Assembly (NCBI RefSeq): GCF_001983935.1
Contig: NZ_CP017641.1
Coordinates: 4,898,001-4,962,000 of the forward strand
DNA: 64,000 nucleotides
Reading direction: 5' to 3'
DNA from: Fuerstiella marisgermanici
Lineage (GTDB): Bacteria > Planctomycetota > Planctomycetia > Planctomycetales > Planctomycetaceae
In this document: piece after piece, positions 1 to 8,287 of the stretch
Position numbering within the stretch: position 1 is the first letter of the stretch
Layout of the letters: the number at the start of each line of letters is the position of its first letter
The notes under the pieces: model-generated
Told to the model about the DNA's origin: nothing
Database searches by the model: none
What the model saw: the letters and a program-made list of their open reading frames with translations, nothing else
Made by a program: the position numbers and the translations under genes

Positions 1-894
1 GGCGTCGTCGCCTTCCTTTGGCAAGTTCACTCGTGCCAATCGACCGGCCTTAACTTCCGTCAAAGCCCAGTTGTTGTCGACTACGACCAGCGACTTCGTT
101 TCAGGAATTTGGGCGAAGCCCATCGGATCGGTCAGGCCAGGCAAATTCCATTTCCTGACGACTTCCTTCTTCTTCACATTCCACTGAACAATCAGTCCGT
201 CATCTTTGCCGCCAGCTCCGGAATACAGTGCCAGAATGCTGTTTTTACCCCAAGGCATCGTGTCCATCGGTGAGTTGATTTCGATGCCTGCGTCATCGGC
301 TGAAGCCAGTCCGCTTAGTTTCTTGCTGGCGACGTCGACAGAAAGTACCCACGTCTTCGCATCCGATCCCTGACCGGCCACGTAGACAGTACTGCCGTCT
401 TCCGAAACGCTAAGCCCTGTCAAATTGCCTTCGCCGTTGTCTTTGTCGTCGTCAGAAGTCGGCCCAACACTGTTGGTCGCTTTGCCGCTGTCGACCGTGC
501 CGGCAGCATCGTAGAACACAACGGTCTCTTTGCCGTCGCCCAACCCCGCGTTTGTTACGGCGAGCGTCTTATCATTCACCCATACAGACGATAGTGGTCC
601 AAGCTTGAATCGCTTCGCGCCAGTTTCGGCGTCGACCTTCCAGTACTCTGTCTGGAAACCAGTAATATACTTTTCAGCCTTGCCGTCCTTCACCAGCAAG
701 ACCTGGCCGTTGCCGGAATCGCAGACGGTCAACACGCCAGACGGGCTAAAGCTGACGGACGACGGATTGGTGAGTCCACCAAGGACAAGGCGGCCCGAGA
801 ATTGTTTTTTCAGACCAAGGTCAATGTCCTCAGCAGTTGCGGTCGTCGCGACGCCAGCAACGAGTAACGTGGCAAGAAAAGAGCGGATACGCAT
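1..894 (-). CDS. Secreted protein of unknown function, 3' end outside the window
   Basis: The minus strand is open from an ATG at 894 to the window edge, giving 298 residues without a stop, so the C-terminus is missing. The N-terminus is a classical signal peptide (MRIRSFLATLLVAGVATTATA, cleavage likely after ATA), so the product should be exported. A Shine-Dalgarno AAGGAG lies about 10 bases before the ATG and fixes the start. The mature part has repeated short stretches such as PSSVSFSPSGVLTV, VSEDGSTVYVAG and IPETKSLVVVDN, which look like blades of a beta-propeller (SMP-30/NHL-like); that fold is an inference. No catalytic motif was recognised. It diverges from the ceramidase-like gene at 1300. 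Confidence 0.75.
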   Translation of the reverse strand, partial: MRIRSFLATLLVAGVATTATAEDIDLGLKKQFSGRLVLGGLTNPSSVSFSPSGVLTVCDSGNGQVLLVKDGKAEKYITGFQTEYWKVDAETGAKRFKLGPLSSVWVNDKTLAVTNAGLGDGKETVVFYDAAGTVDSGKATNSVGPTSDDDKDNGEGNLTGLSVSEDGSTVYVAGQGSDAKTWVLSVDVASKKLSGLASADDAGIEINSPMDTMPWGKNSILALYSGAGGKDDGLIVQWNVKKKEVVRKWNLPGLTDPMGFAQIPETKSLVVVDNNWALTEVKAGRLARVNLPKEGDDA

Positions 895-1299
895 AAGAAT
901 AATTCTCCTTGTTGAATTTGGGTTATTGAGTCAAATCGGTCTGCCGTAGATTGCAGCCACTTATGCCCAAGTTTGCAAGCGGGCGCAGCCCTGGGGCGGG
1001 AACGTTTACGTGCAATCGACAGATTGTGGTCTCAATTTCCAATACTGCGAACAACGCTCGTTTTCGTTCAAAACTGAACACTGTAAGCGTTTCCAACCTT
1101 CAGCTCGGCAGTGCCGGGCAGGAATTGAGTCCACAGCGATCCGCCTCAACGGGAAAAATAAAGATCCTGTGAAATCGAACTTCGCCGAGGCTGAAGAGGC
1201 ATCCGCTTGTTGAAAGTTGCGTTCGCGCATGACCTTCGTACAATCAGGTTCCCACCTTCTTTCCCCACACTTCCCGCCAGTCGTTGAAAGCCACACGCG
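895..1299. other. Divergent intergenic region
   Basis: 405 bp between two divergently transcribed secreted-protein genes. It must carry both promoters, but no convincing -35/-10 pair, operator or hairpin was found. The short open frames here have no coding character. Confidence 0.5.
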
Positions 1300-2679
1300 A
1301 TGAGACACTCCAATTCCTGCCTGCTGCGCGTTTTCCTCCTGTTCGCGTTTGTGACGACCGCTGCAACGTCCGCAGCGGCTAAATCCGAGTGGCAAGCGGG
1401 TGTGGCAAAGCGAGTGATCACGCCGCCACAACCGATGTGGATGTCCGGCTACGCAGGGCGAAAGGGCCCGGCAGAAGGAAAGCTGCACGATTTGTGGGCG
1501 AAGGCTTTGGTCCTGCAGAGTCCTGACGGCGAACGGCTGGTCCTTGTGAGTCTTGACCTTGTCGGGATCGGCCGCGACGTTTCTCAGGGGATTTGCAAAA
1601 AGCTGCAGGAAACGCACAGTCTTCGCCGTTCGCAGATTTCTATCTGCACCTCGCACACTCACACCGGCCCCGTTGTTGGCCGAAATCTGATCACGATGTA
1701 CAGCCTTACTGAGCAGCACAAGTCGCTGATCGATGAATACGCTGTCTTCCTTCAGGACGCAGTCGGCAAAGTCGTTGCCGAAGCCTTCAGCAATGTTCAA
1801 TCGGCCAGCGTCAGCTATGGTCTTGGCAAGGCGACCTTCGCCGTCAACCGGCGTAACAATCGTGAAGCGGACGTTCCGATGCTGCGTGAAAACGGCGAAC
1901 TAAAAGGCCCTGTCGACCATTCCGCTCCCGTGCTGGCTGTCAGAAATGAAAAAGGCGAACTGTCGGCTGTCGTGTTCGGCTACGCCTGCCATGCGACAGT
2001 GCTTGGCCTGATGGAATGGTCAGGCGACTGGCCAGGATTCGCTCAGATTGAAATCGAAAAGCGACATCCGAAAGCCATTGCCATGTTCGTCGCAGGTTGC
2101 GGCGCCGACCAAAACCCGCTGCCACGACGTACTGTTGAACTGGCGCAAGAATACGGTCAACAAATGGCGACGGCTGTTGACAAAGTGCTGGCCGCCGACA
2201 TGAAGAAGGTGAGCGGAGGGCTGACGTCTACCTACAAGGAAATCGACCTGAAACTCGCCACACTTCCGGACAAGGACACGATCGAAGAAGACACAATGTC
2301 TTCGAACACCTATATCGCCGGTCGAGCTAAGCACTTGTTGCAGATGATCGAAGAGAAGGGCTCGCTTGATCAGACCTATCCGTATCCGGTCCAGGTCTGG
2401 GGAATCGGCAATGATGCTCGCATGGTGGTGCTGGGCGGGGAAGTGGTCGTCGACTACGCGAACCGGCTTCGCGATGAGTTCCCGGAAAAGGACCTCTGGG
2501 TCGCAGGATACAGCAATGACGTGATGGCCTACATCCCGTCCAAGCGAGTCCTGTTGGAAGGCGGCTACGAAGGCGCAACCAGCATGATCTATTATGGCCT
2601 ACCAACCGCCTGGTCGGAAAACGTAGAAGAACACATCGTCAAGACAGTCCACGAATTGGCGGATGCGCTCGACAAGTAA
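1300..2679 (+). CDS. Neutral/alkaline ceramidase-like hydrolase, secreted
   Basis: 459 residues with an N-terminal signal peptide (cleavage near residue 28, after the Ala-rich TSAAA). The mature protein opens with WQAGVAKRVITPP, typical of the neutral/alkaline non-lysosomal ceramidase N-terminal domain. It contains the zinc-site motif SHTHTGP (about residues 120-126) and later GYACHATVLG and FVAGCGADQNP, which match conserved blocks of that family. Characterised members hydrolyse the amide bond of ceramides in the periplasm or outside the cell. Planctomycete paralogues are numerous and their substrates are mostly untested, so the exact substrate is unknown. It is shorter than classical ceramidases (about 650-700 residues) because it lacks their C-terminal domain. 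A second family member lies at 60834-62297. Confidence 0.85.
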   Translation: MRHSNSCLLRVFLLFAFVTTAATSAAAKSEWQAGVAKRVITPPQPMWMSGYAGRKGPAEGKLHDLWAKALVLQSPDGERLVLVSLDLVGIGRDVSQGICKKLQETHSLRRSQISICTSHTHTGPVVGRNLITMYSLTEQHKSLIDEYAVFLQDAVGKVVAEAFSNVQSASVSYGLGKATFAVNRRNNREADVPMLRENGELKGPVDHSAPVLAVRNEKGELSAVVFGYACHATVLGLMEWSGDWPGFAQIEIEKRHPKAIAMFVAGCGADQNPLPRRTVELAQEYGQQMATAVDKVLAADMKKVSGGLTSTYKEIDLKLATLPDKDTIEEDTMSSNTYIAGRAKHLLQMIEEKGSLDQTYPYPVQVWGIGNDARMVVLGGEVVVDYANRLRDEFPEKDLWVAGYSNDVMAYIPSKRVLLEGGYEGATSMIYYGLPTAWSENVEEHIVKTVHELADALDK

Positions 2680-2770
2680 ATAGAATGCGTTGGTAGCACT
2701 TCCGCCAAATAATGCGGACGACAAGAAGCCAGCCCCGTTTCCTGGCTCTGACTTCAATACTCAGCAGTGC

Positions 2771-2880
2771 GTAGGCCGGACCAAGCGCAGCGCCGTTCCG
2801 GCAACGCTGCAGAATGGGCTCACGGTTTCTCCCGCACCCGCCGCCGGAGCGGTGTCGCTTCGCTCCTTGATCCGGCCTAC
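2771..2880. repeat. REP-like inverted repeat
   Basis: GTAGGCCGGA at 2771-2780 is matched exactly by TCCGGCCTAC at 2871-2880. Similarity continues outwards (AGCAGT on the left, ACTGCT on the right). The interior is GC-rich. This resembles bacterial repetitive extragenic palindromes, but no second copy was seen in this window. Confidence 0.6.
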
Positions 2881-3066
2881 TGCTCTGTTGAGAAACTGTC
2901 CTGCGATTGTTTAGCAAATGAAGTCGCCACGATTCTTCCACCGGAGGACGCAGAACCGCTTTGGCCAACTGTGTTCGGGTACTCCCAATCCGAAGCCGGA
3001 GCAACAATGGCGAGCAGCAACAAGGTGGCTGTGTACTTCATTAGAGACCTTCGTGTGTCGTTGCTG

Positions 3067-3150
3067 GCTAACGCTTAACATCACCGGACGCGGACCAGTT
3101 GATGTGATTTGCAAATTGCGGCACCGGCCGCGTTCCGGTGCATATTTTTG
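3067..3150 (+). repeat. attC-like or terminator-like imperfect palindrome
   Basis: CACCGGACGCGG at 3082-3093 pairs with CCGCGTTCCGGTG at 3128-3140, with one extra base in the right arm. The spacer is 34 bases. GCTAACGCTTAACAT precedes the left arm and ATATTTTTGG follows the right arm. The single extrahelical base and the AAC-containing outer arm recall integron attC sites. A smaller inner hairpin (GCACCGG/CCGGTGC, 3121-3141) followed by a T-run could instead be a plus-strand terminator. The outer group II intron starts 17 bases further on. Confidence 0.4.
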
Positions 3151-3639
3151 GTACGCCTGGCATGGCGTGTGTTTTATGGGGTGCAAGTCCCCTGTACGAG
3201 AATGGAGGTCTTGTGGATTAATGGTACATCCATTGAGCTGCTTGAATCAAGTACGAGACGAGGGCAACTGCGGGGAGGTAACGAACCGTGGGGAGGAAGC
3301 CTGCGAATGCGCCGTTAAGCTGACACTCAACAGTCGTCGTCAGTCGCATCTTCGTCAAAGCTGCGAGGTTACGAACAGAAATCGGATACAAGGCCGGTGC
3401 GGACAGGTGAGTGAGCCAATCATCACGAAACCGTCTCCGTTCATCCGCATTGGTAAATCCGGAGCTTGTGCAGCGAAAGTCACACGCCTTATCCAGGGAG
3501 ATCCGTCGTTCGTATCTGTTAGAAGAGCTTGCTCAAAGGCAGAGCGATTCGTGGTCAACACGTTTCGTGATCGACGGAAGTCAGCAGAGGTCGTAGTACT
3601 GTTTCGTCACACACCACTGACGACAGGAAGGACCGAACG

Positions 3640-5067
3640 ATGAATTCCAGGGAGGAGTCTTCGACCAACTCGACACGAGGTGGGTGGTCTGCTCGGCAGA
3701 CAAATCCAGTTCCCCGAACGGGGATGACCGCGTCGGCGTCGGACAAGCAGCCAGCCCTGAACGACCGTGGTTCCACGGTCGAACGTTTGTTTCCAGAGAT
3801 GATGATGGAAGCCGTCGTTGATGAATCCAACATGGAACGCGCCTGGCAGAAAGTCCGGTCGAACCGCGGAGCCCCTGGCCCCGACGGCATCACGCTGGAT
3901 GAATTTCTGACATGGTTCCGACCACGCTGGGAACTCATCCGACGACAGCTTCTCGACGGCACGTATCGACCTTCACCGGTGCGACGCGTGACCATCGACA
4001 AGCCGGATGGCGGCACACGGCAGCTCGGTATTCCGAACGTGCTGGACCGCGTGATTCAACAGGCCATCCTGCAGATTCTGACGCCCGTGTTCGATCCGCA
4101 CTTCAGCGATTCGAGCCACGGGTTTCGCCCCAACCGATCCGCTCACGGAGCCATGCAACAGGTTCAGCGGACGATCAAGGCAGGCGGCAAGTTCGTGGTG
4201 GATATGGACCTTTCAAAATTCTTTGATCGAGTCAACCACGACGTGCTGATGAACCGAATCGCTCTTCGCGTTTCGGATTCACTGCTGCTGAAACTGATCG
4301 GCCGTTACCTGCGAGCGGGCGTGATCGTGGACGGCGAACTGCAACCGAGTACCGAAGGAACGCCACAAGGTGGCCCGCTGTCTCCGCTACTTGCCAACAT
4401 CCTGCTGGATGATCTGGACAAGGAACTGGAACAACGCGGTCTGCCGTTCGTGCGTTACGCTGACGACTTCGTGATCTTCACGAAGTCTGAACGTGCCGCG
4501 CGTCGAGTGTTCCGATCGGTGCAGCGTTTTCTGACCGAACGTCTTCGTCTTGTTGTTAACGAAACGAAGAGCAAAGTGGTGCCGTGGCAGGAACTTGAGT
4601 TTCTTGGGTTCTGTGTTCGCGGTCGCTACTTTCGGATCAGGCTGAGTGACAAATCGCTTCAGCGTTTCAAGCGTCGCATTCGAGAACTCACCGGTCGCAG
4701 CTGGGGAGTTTCGATGGAACGTCGCTTGAGTGAACTGCGAAGTTATCTTCGCGGCTGGGCGGGTTACTTCTGCCTGGCGATGGAGTTGAAACTGTTCGAT
4801 AGGCTCGACCAGTGGATCCGTCGTCGGATACGCATGTGCTTCTGGAAGCGGTGGCGACACGCTCGCACACGCAGCCGAGAACTCGTGCGTTTAGGGGTTC
4901 CCCGTCGACAGGCGATTCGTCATGCGAAAAGTCGCAAGAGCTACTGGCACATGGCCAAGACCATCGCCAGCGGTGTGGGCTTTACGAACGCGCTGCTCGT
5001 GGAATTGGGTCTATTAAGCCTGAAACACCTCTGGAACGAACTGGCTCCACTTCGTCGAACCGCCTGA
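3640..5067 (+). CDS. ltrA: Group II intron reverse transcriptase/maturase (outer intron)
   Basis: 475 residues. AGGAAGG about 10 bases before the ATG supports the start. The RT palm shows the early block NRGAPGPDGITLDEF, a GIPNVLDRVIQQAI block, SHGFRPNRSAHGA, the priming motif TPQGGPLSPLLANILLD and the catalytic FVRYADDFVIF (about residues 275-285). A maturase (X) domain with the typical basic helices and SYLRGWAGYF follows. No HNH endonuclease motif is evident at the C-terminus. In such introns the protein binds its own RNA, assists splicing and copies it into DNA at the target. The frame is intact, but the cognate intron RNA is broken in domain V just after the stop codon, so this copy should no longer splice in cis; the protein could still act in trans. 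Confidence 0.92.
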   Translation: MNSREESSTNSTRGGWSARQTNPVPRTGMTASASDKQPALNDRGSTVERLFPEMMMEAVVDESNMERAWQKVRSNRGAPGPDGITLDEFLTWFRPRWELIRRQLLDGTYRPSPVRRVTIDKPDGGTRQLGIPNVLDRVIQQAILQILTPVFDPHFSDSSHGFRPNRSAHGAMQQVQRTIKAGGKFVVDMDLSKFFDRVNHDVLMNRIALRVSDSLLLKLIGRYLRAGVIVDGELQPSTEGTPQGGPLSPLLANILLDDLDKELEQRGLPFVRYADDFVIFTKSERAARRVFRSVQRFLTERLRLVVNETKSKVVPWQELEFLGFCVRGRYFRIRLSDKSLQRFKRRIRELTGRSWGVSMERRLSELRSYLRGWAGYFCLAMELKLFDRLDQWIRRRIRMCFWKRWRHARTRSRELVRLGVPRRQAIRHAKSRKSYWHMAKTIASGVGFTNALLVELGLLSLKHLWNELAPLRRTA

Positions 5068-5190
5068 TGGGCGAGTAGGATGGCGTCTTTCGGGTTTAGG
5101 ATGCGGTTTGTGTTCCCTGTTGGCCACCCGTTTCCTCTGGTGGTGTCACAATATTTTATCCGTGTCCGATTGTACGCTCAACCCCTCTCA

Positions 5191-5223
5191 GAACCGGACG
5201 TGCGCCGTTAACGCATCCGGCTC
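5191..5223 (-). ncRNA. Domain V of the inner group II intron
   Basis: 33-base hairpin on the minus strand: 5' arm GAGCCGGATGCG, short loop and 3' arm GCGCACGTCCGGTTC. The GAGC/GTTC ends and the two-part stem with a bulge match the catalytic domain V consensus of bacterial group II introns. It starts 26 bases after the maturase stop codon (5249). Confidence 0.85.
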
Positions 5224-5248
5224 CCGACCATCACTTGTCACCCGGTCA

Positions 5249-6745
5249 TCACTTTGGCTGTATCGCAATCAGGTCAGTCAGCTTCGAAGGAGATGCCAGG
5301 GGAAAGCGAGCTATGTACGCATCGAACTGAGGCCAGGTCTTTGACTTCCTCTGCGAACGACGATTGAGCCAGCGGAAGGCCAGCTGCTTTGCTGCCTGGC
5401 GGAATTTCATCAGTTGGGACCAATTGTCATTGATTCCATAGTACTGATAATGGCCACGCAGCTTCGCATTCAACTTCGCCCAGACTTCGGACAAAGGTGT
5501 CGTCAGATTCCGTCGGAACCAATGCTTCAGATCGCCTACCTTAGCTCGGTATTTCTTACTGGCTGTCTTCCGTTTCGGCTTGAACTTTCCCGCACGACTC
5601 AGGCCGCAGTAATGAGTGAAGCCGAGGAAGTCGAACGTCGCGGGAGCCCCTTCGCCAAGACGCTGGCAATCGCGTCTCGCAAAGCGGCCGAACCGCAGCA
5701 GTTTAGTCTTCTCTTCGGCCAGCTCCAGCGAGTATCGGGCCAGTCGCTTCGGTAGCACATCCTGAAAGCGTCTCGCGTCAGACTCCAGTTCGAACGCACA
5801 AATGAAGTCGTCCGCGAAGCGGACAATGTACGATTCACCTCGCATACGCGGCTGCACATCCCGGTCGAACCATTGGTCCAGGACGTAATGCAAATACACG
5901 TTCGCTAATAACGGTGAAAGAACCGAGCCTTGCGGAACACCTTCGTCAGTGTTACGGCGACGACCTTCGATCATCACACCGGACTTCAGAAAGCGCTGGA
6001 TCAGGGCCAATAGCTTCGGATCGGAAATCCGCTTTTGTAGCAGTTCGAGCAAACGTTCATGACAAACGTTATCGAAGAAGCCACGGATATCCGCGTCCGA
6101 AATCCAGCTCACTTTCCGGGTCGCGATGGTTTGACCGTGCACACTTAAAGCCTGGTGGCATGACCGTCCCGGACGGAAACCATAGGAAGTCTCACAGAAG
6201 TCGACTTCGTAGATCCGTTCCAGAATCATCACGACCGCACGTTGTACGATCTTGTCTTCCACACTGGCGATACCCAGCGGTCTGGTCTTGCCATTCCCTT
6301 TCGGAATGTCACGACGAAGACTGGGCTGAGGCCGATACGCACCACGGTGTAATCTGGTTAACAGGTCGTGCAGGTTGTCCCGCAGATTCGACTCGTATTG
6401 ATCCACCGTGACACCGTCGACTCCGGGTGCCTTGCCTCGCTTGAGCTTGCGAAACGCATACCACAGCAACTCGTAATTGAGCAGCGAAAAGAGGTTGTTA
6501 AACGCCTCTTCAGAGTACGTTTCCGCGCGTTGGGTGATGCGATCCAGTCGATCAAGCACCGGTGATCCGCCACTGAGTGCGGTCGGTGTATCGCTGGAGT
6601 CGCGTGATGGCCTGGCGGCCTTCCCTGCACCCGCATTACCGGGCTTCAATTCACGCGATTGGTCTTCGCGCTTCAACGGTACTATGCCGCCATCCGACTT
6701 CCCAGAGTCGTCTGCACTCCTTGCCTTTTCAGCTTGTACGTGCAT
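5249..6745 (-). CDS. ltrA: Group II intron reverse transcriptase/maturase (inner intron)
   Basis: 498 residues from the ATG at 6745. The frame is open further upstream (to 6934), but an N-terminus beginning MHVQAEKARSADD leaves more room for the intron RNA; ATGs at 6811 and 6820 remain possible and no strong ribosome site decides. RT motifs: KRGKAPGVDGVTVDQYE, RPLGIASVEDKIVQRAV, SYGFRPGRSCHQAL, VPQGSVLSPLLANVYLH and the catalytic block YIVRFADDFICAF, where F replaces the usual Y of YADD, a known variant. A maturase domain with LRGHYQYYGI and RWLNRRSQRKS follows. The frame is complete, so this intron may be mobile. It is co-directional with the protease gene upstream. Confidence 0.92.
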   Translation of the reverse strand: MHVQAEKARSADDSGKSDGGIVPLKREDQSRELKPGNAGAGKAARPSRDSSDTPTALSGGSPVLDRLDRITQRAETYSEEAFNNLFSLLNYELLWYAFRKLKRGKAPGVDGVTVDQYESNLRDNLHDLLTRLHRGAYRPQPSLRRDIPKGNGKTRPLGIASVEDKIVQRAVVMILERIYEVDFCETSYGFRPGRSCHQALSVHGQTIATRKVSWISDADIRGFFDNVCHERLLELLQKRISDPKLLALIQRFLKSGVMIEGRRRNTDEGVPQGSVLSPLLANVYLHYVLDQWFDRDVQPRMRGESYIVRFADDFICAFELESDARRFQDVLPKRLARYSLELAEEKTKLLRFGRFARRDCQRLGEGAPATFDFLGFTHYCGLSRAGKFKPKRKTASKKYRAKVGDLKHWFRRNLTTPLSEVWAKLNAKLRGHYQYYGINDNWSQLMKFRQAAKQLAFRWLNRRSQRKSKTWPQFDAYIARFPLASPSKLTDLIAIQPK

Positions 6746-7196
6746 ACTCGTTTCGTCGTGATTGGACGTCACGTCGAACAAGAACAGCTGGGATCTCACT
6801 GGTTGCTTCATTGGCATCATGTGTAGCGCGATCGTGGCCTTCGACCCCGGGTCTCCGAGCTTCGCTCGCCAAAACGCGAAACTCAGTGTTGCCTTTAGCA
6901 GGTCCGAATGCCTGGGCAGATACCGAGAAAACATGCATTTCGGGGCTCAATACCATTCACGGTTTGGGCGGCCAGCCCAGTCCATTCGTCCTCACTACCT
7001 TTCTGTGTACGCTTCAACGCAACTGTTACCAGTGACGCTGCAACACTCGATACCGGGCCTCAGGCTAAGAGTTACCCGGACGGGATTCGCACCCGCTTGT
7101 CAATAAACCATTTCCAGTTCGCTCCGGACCCGCATGTCAGGTGGTGTGGGGAGGGTCACCGGAAACGGTGGCTCTTACCCGATTTAGCTGGCCGCT

Positions 7197-8246
7197 TCAA
7201 CGTTGACGCCAGAGATTCATTGCTGGCCGCAACTCAGGGTACGCCTCATGAATGAGAGTGCTGACCGCGACCCACCGCGACGCCTTGATTGCATTGCGAG
7301 AAGGATACACGGACGTTTCCACGCCGACAATTCTTGATTTCTCGACTGCCCAATCTTCAATCGACGTTTGAAGGTCACCGATTCGCCAGACGCTGCAACC
7401 ACTGATGCCGCCGAGATCACGGGGGAATTGTGCCGCATCGCCGTTGAGTTTCGTGTAGTTCACCGGTTGGCCATCAGGATCAGTAATGTCGTGCGACGAT
7501 CCGCTAAGCAATATGTGAAGTTCGTCCTGGTAGTTGCCAAGACCGTCAGTCACACCGTCAAATCGGTATGTGGTGAATTGAAGTGGCTTGAGTTGAACGC
7601 TTGTGTTGGTGTCCGTGGAAGTTGACGCCCAGATTGCCGGGTAACCAAACAGTGTGTACACAGCGGTGTCTGGCTGATCGTCAAATTCGATGTCATCAAC
7701 GCGCAAGAACGTTTTTCCGTCGAGTCGTTCGACCGAATCCTGAGGCAGGTGATAGATTGCAACATCGAGCGGATCATCAATGCTGCCGTATTGCCCCGCA
7801 GAGGTAACGGTCCAGTCATTCACGACTGGGATAAACTTCGACCGGCCAGACGATATCCCAAGCGAGCAGCTATGCTTTACGGCATCCTTGATCACATGGG
7901 CGGCCGTTACGACGAAAAAATGGTCAGCTATCGCGAACAACGTGCCAGTGCCAAATTGGAACACGGATTGATCGCGACCAGCAACGATGGCAACTGTGCA
8001 GTCCCAGGCGTGTTCGGGAATCTGCGGTAAAACGCGGGAGTTGATTGAACGCTGTAGCTCGGATTTGTCCATCGCGTTTATCTTGCCAGCTAACGCCTGC
8101 CGTAACCGGGCACGAACGGAAGGCTTTGATTTCAGTTGCCGCGTGAATGAGTGCTCCGGTTCACGGCTTTGTTCAAGTGAGCCGCTGCGCGGCGGGGTAT
8201 TTTCTAATGGAGTCTGATTTGCGAATGTAGTGAAATCTTGTGCCAT
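7197..8246 (-). CDS. Trypsin-like serine protease (HtrA/S1 fold)
   Basis: 349 residues. The catalytic triad is visible: His in FVVTAAHVI, Asp in DDPLDVAIYHL and Ser in GGISGCSVWRIG (G-x-S-G, followed by C rather than P). The first 60 residues are polar and proline-rich, without a signal peptide or membrane segment, so a cytoplasmic location is likely. No PDZ domain is present, which separates it from classical HtrA/DegP. It resembles stand-alone trypsin-like peptidases found in variable genomic regions; the target is unknown. The stop lies 13 bases from the outer intron. Its start is 41 bp from the recombinase start of the IS91-type unit, so the element may have displaced its native promoter. 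The ribosome site before 8246 is weak. Confidence 0.75.
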   Translation of the reverse strand: MAQDFTTFANQTPLENTPPRSGSLEQSREPEHSFTRQLKSKPSVRARLRQALAGKINAMDKSELQRSINSRVLPQIPEHAWDCTVAIVAGRDQSVFQFGTGTLFAIADHFFVVTAAHVIKDAVKHSCSLGISSGRSKFIPVVNDWTVTSAGQYGSIDDPLDVAIYHLPQDSVERLDGKTFLRVDDIEFDDQPDTAVYTLFGYPAIWASTSTDTNTSVQLKPLQFTTYRFDGVTDGLGNYQDELHILLSGSSHDITDPDGQPVNYTKLNGDAAQFPRDLGGISGCSVWRIGDLQTSIEDWAVEKSRIVGVETSVYPSRNAIKASRWVAVSTLIHEAYPELRPAMNLWRQR

Positions 8247-8287
8247 GTCTTTCTGATTGTTTCTTTCACTTTCAGGGAGACCATTTC

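Larger units (their letters stand above)
2680..3166. other. Intergenic region with palindromic repeats, left of the outer intron
   Basis: 487 bp without a supported gene. It carries a REP-like inverted repeat (2771-2880) and an attC-like imperfect palindrome (3067-3150), listed separately. Open frames in this stretch run through the repeats and into the intron and are not credible genes. Confidence 0.6.
5070..7124 (-). mobile_element. Inner group II intron, antisense, inserted in domain V of the outer one
   Basis: On the minus strand it begins GAGCGAAC (7124), a variant of the GTGCG 5' end, followed by the CGGGTGCGAATCCCG hairpin of domain I. It ends CCTACTCGCC (5070). Between these lie about 380 bases of RNA, the maturase gene and a clear domain V at 5223-5191 (GAGCCGGATGCG, loop, CGCACGTCCGGTTC). 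Length is about 2055 bp. Removing exactly this segment restores a consensus-like domain V in the outer intron, which strongly supports the ends (uncertainty about 1 base at 5070). Because it is antisense to the outer intron, it cannot be spliced out of the outer transcript. Confidence 0.8.
3167..7183 (+). mobile_element. Outer group II intron, interrupted in domain V
   Basis: The 5' end is placed at GTGTG (3167), 13 bases before the GGGGTGCAAGTCCCC hairpin, a common start of domain I. About 470 bases of presumed ribozyme RNA precede the maturase gene (3640-5067). Domain V is split: its 5' strand CCGCCTGATG (5060-5069) overlaps the maturase stop, and its 3' strand CGGACCCGCATGTCAGG (7125-7141) lies 2.05 kb away. 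Joining them gives a consensus-like domain V in which CCGCCTGA pairs with TCAGGTGG. Domain VI is the GAAA-capped hairpin at 7151-7176 and the 3' end is TTACCCGAT (about 7183). Without the insert the element is about 1.96 kb. The 3' end lies 13 bases beyond the protease stop codon. Exact ends are inferred and may be off by a few bases. Confidence 0.75.

Noticed and set aside
3067-3150. Small CRISPR-like or tRNA-like structure before the outer intron
   Set aside because: There is no repeat-spacer array and no tRNA arms; only one imperfect palindrome is present.
2918-3643. 241-residue plus-strand frame before the outer maturase
   Set aside because: It runs through a palindrome and the presumed intron RNA; the composition is not protein-like and no family was recognised.
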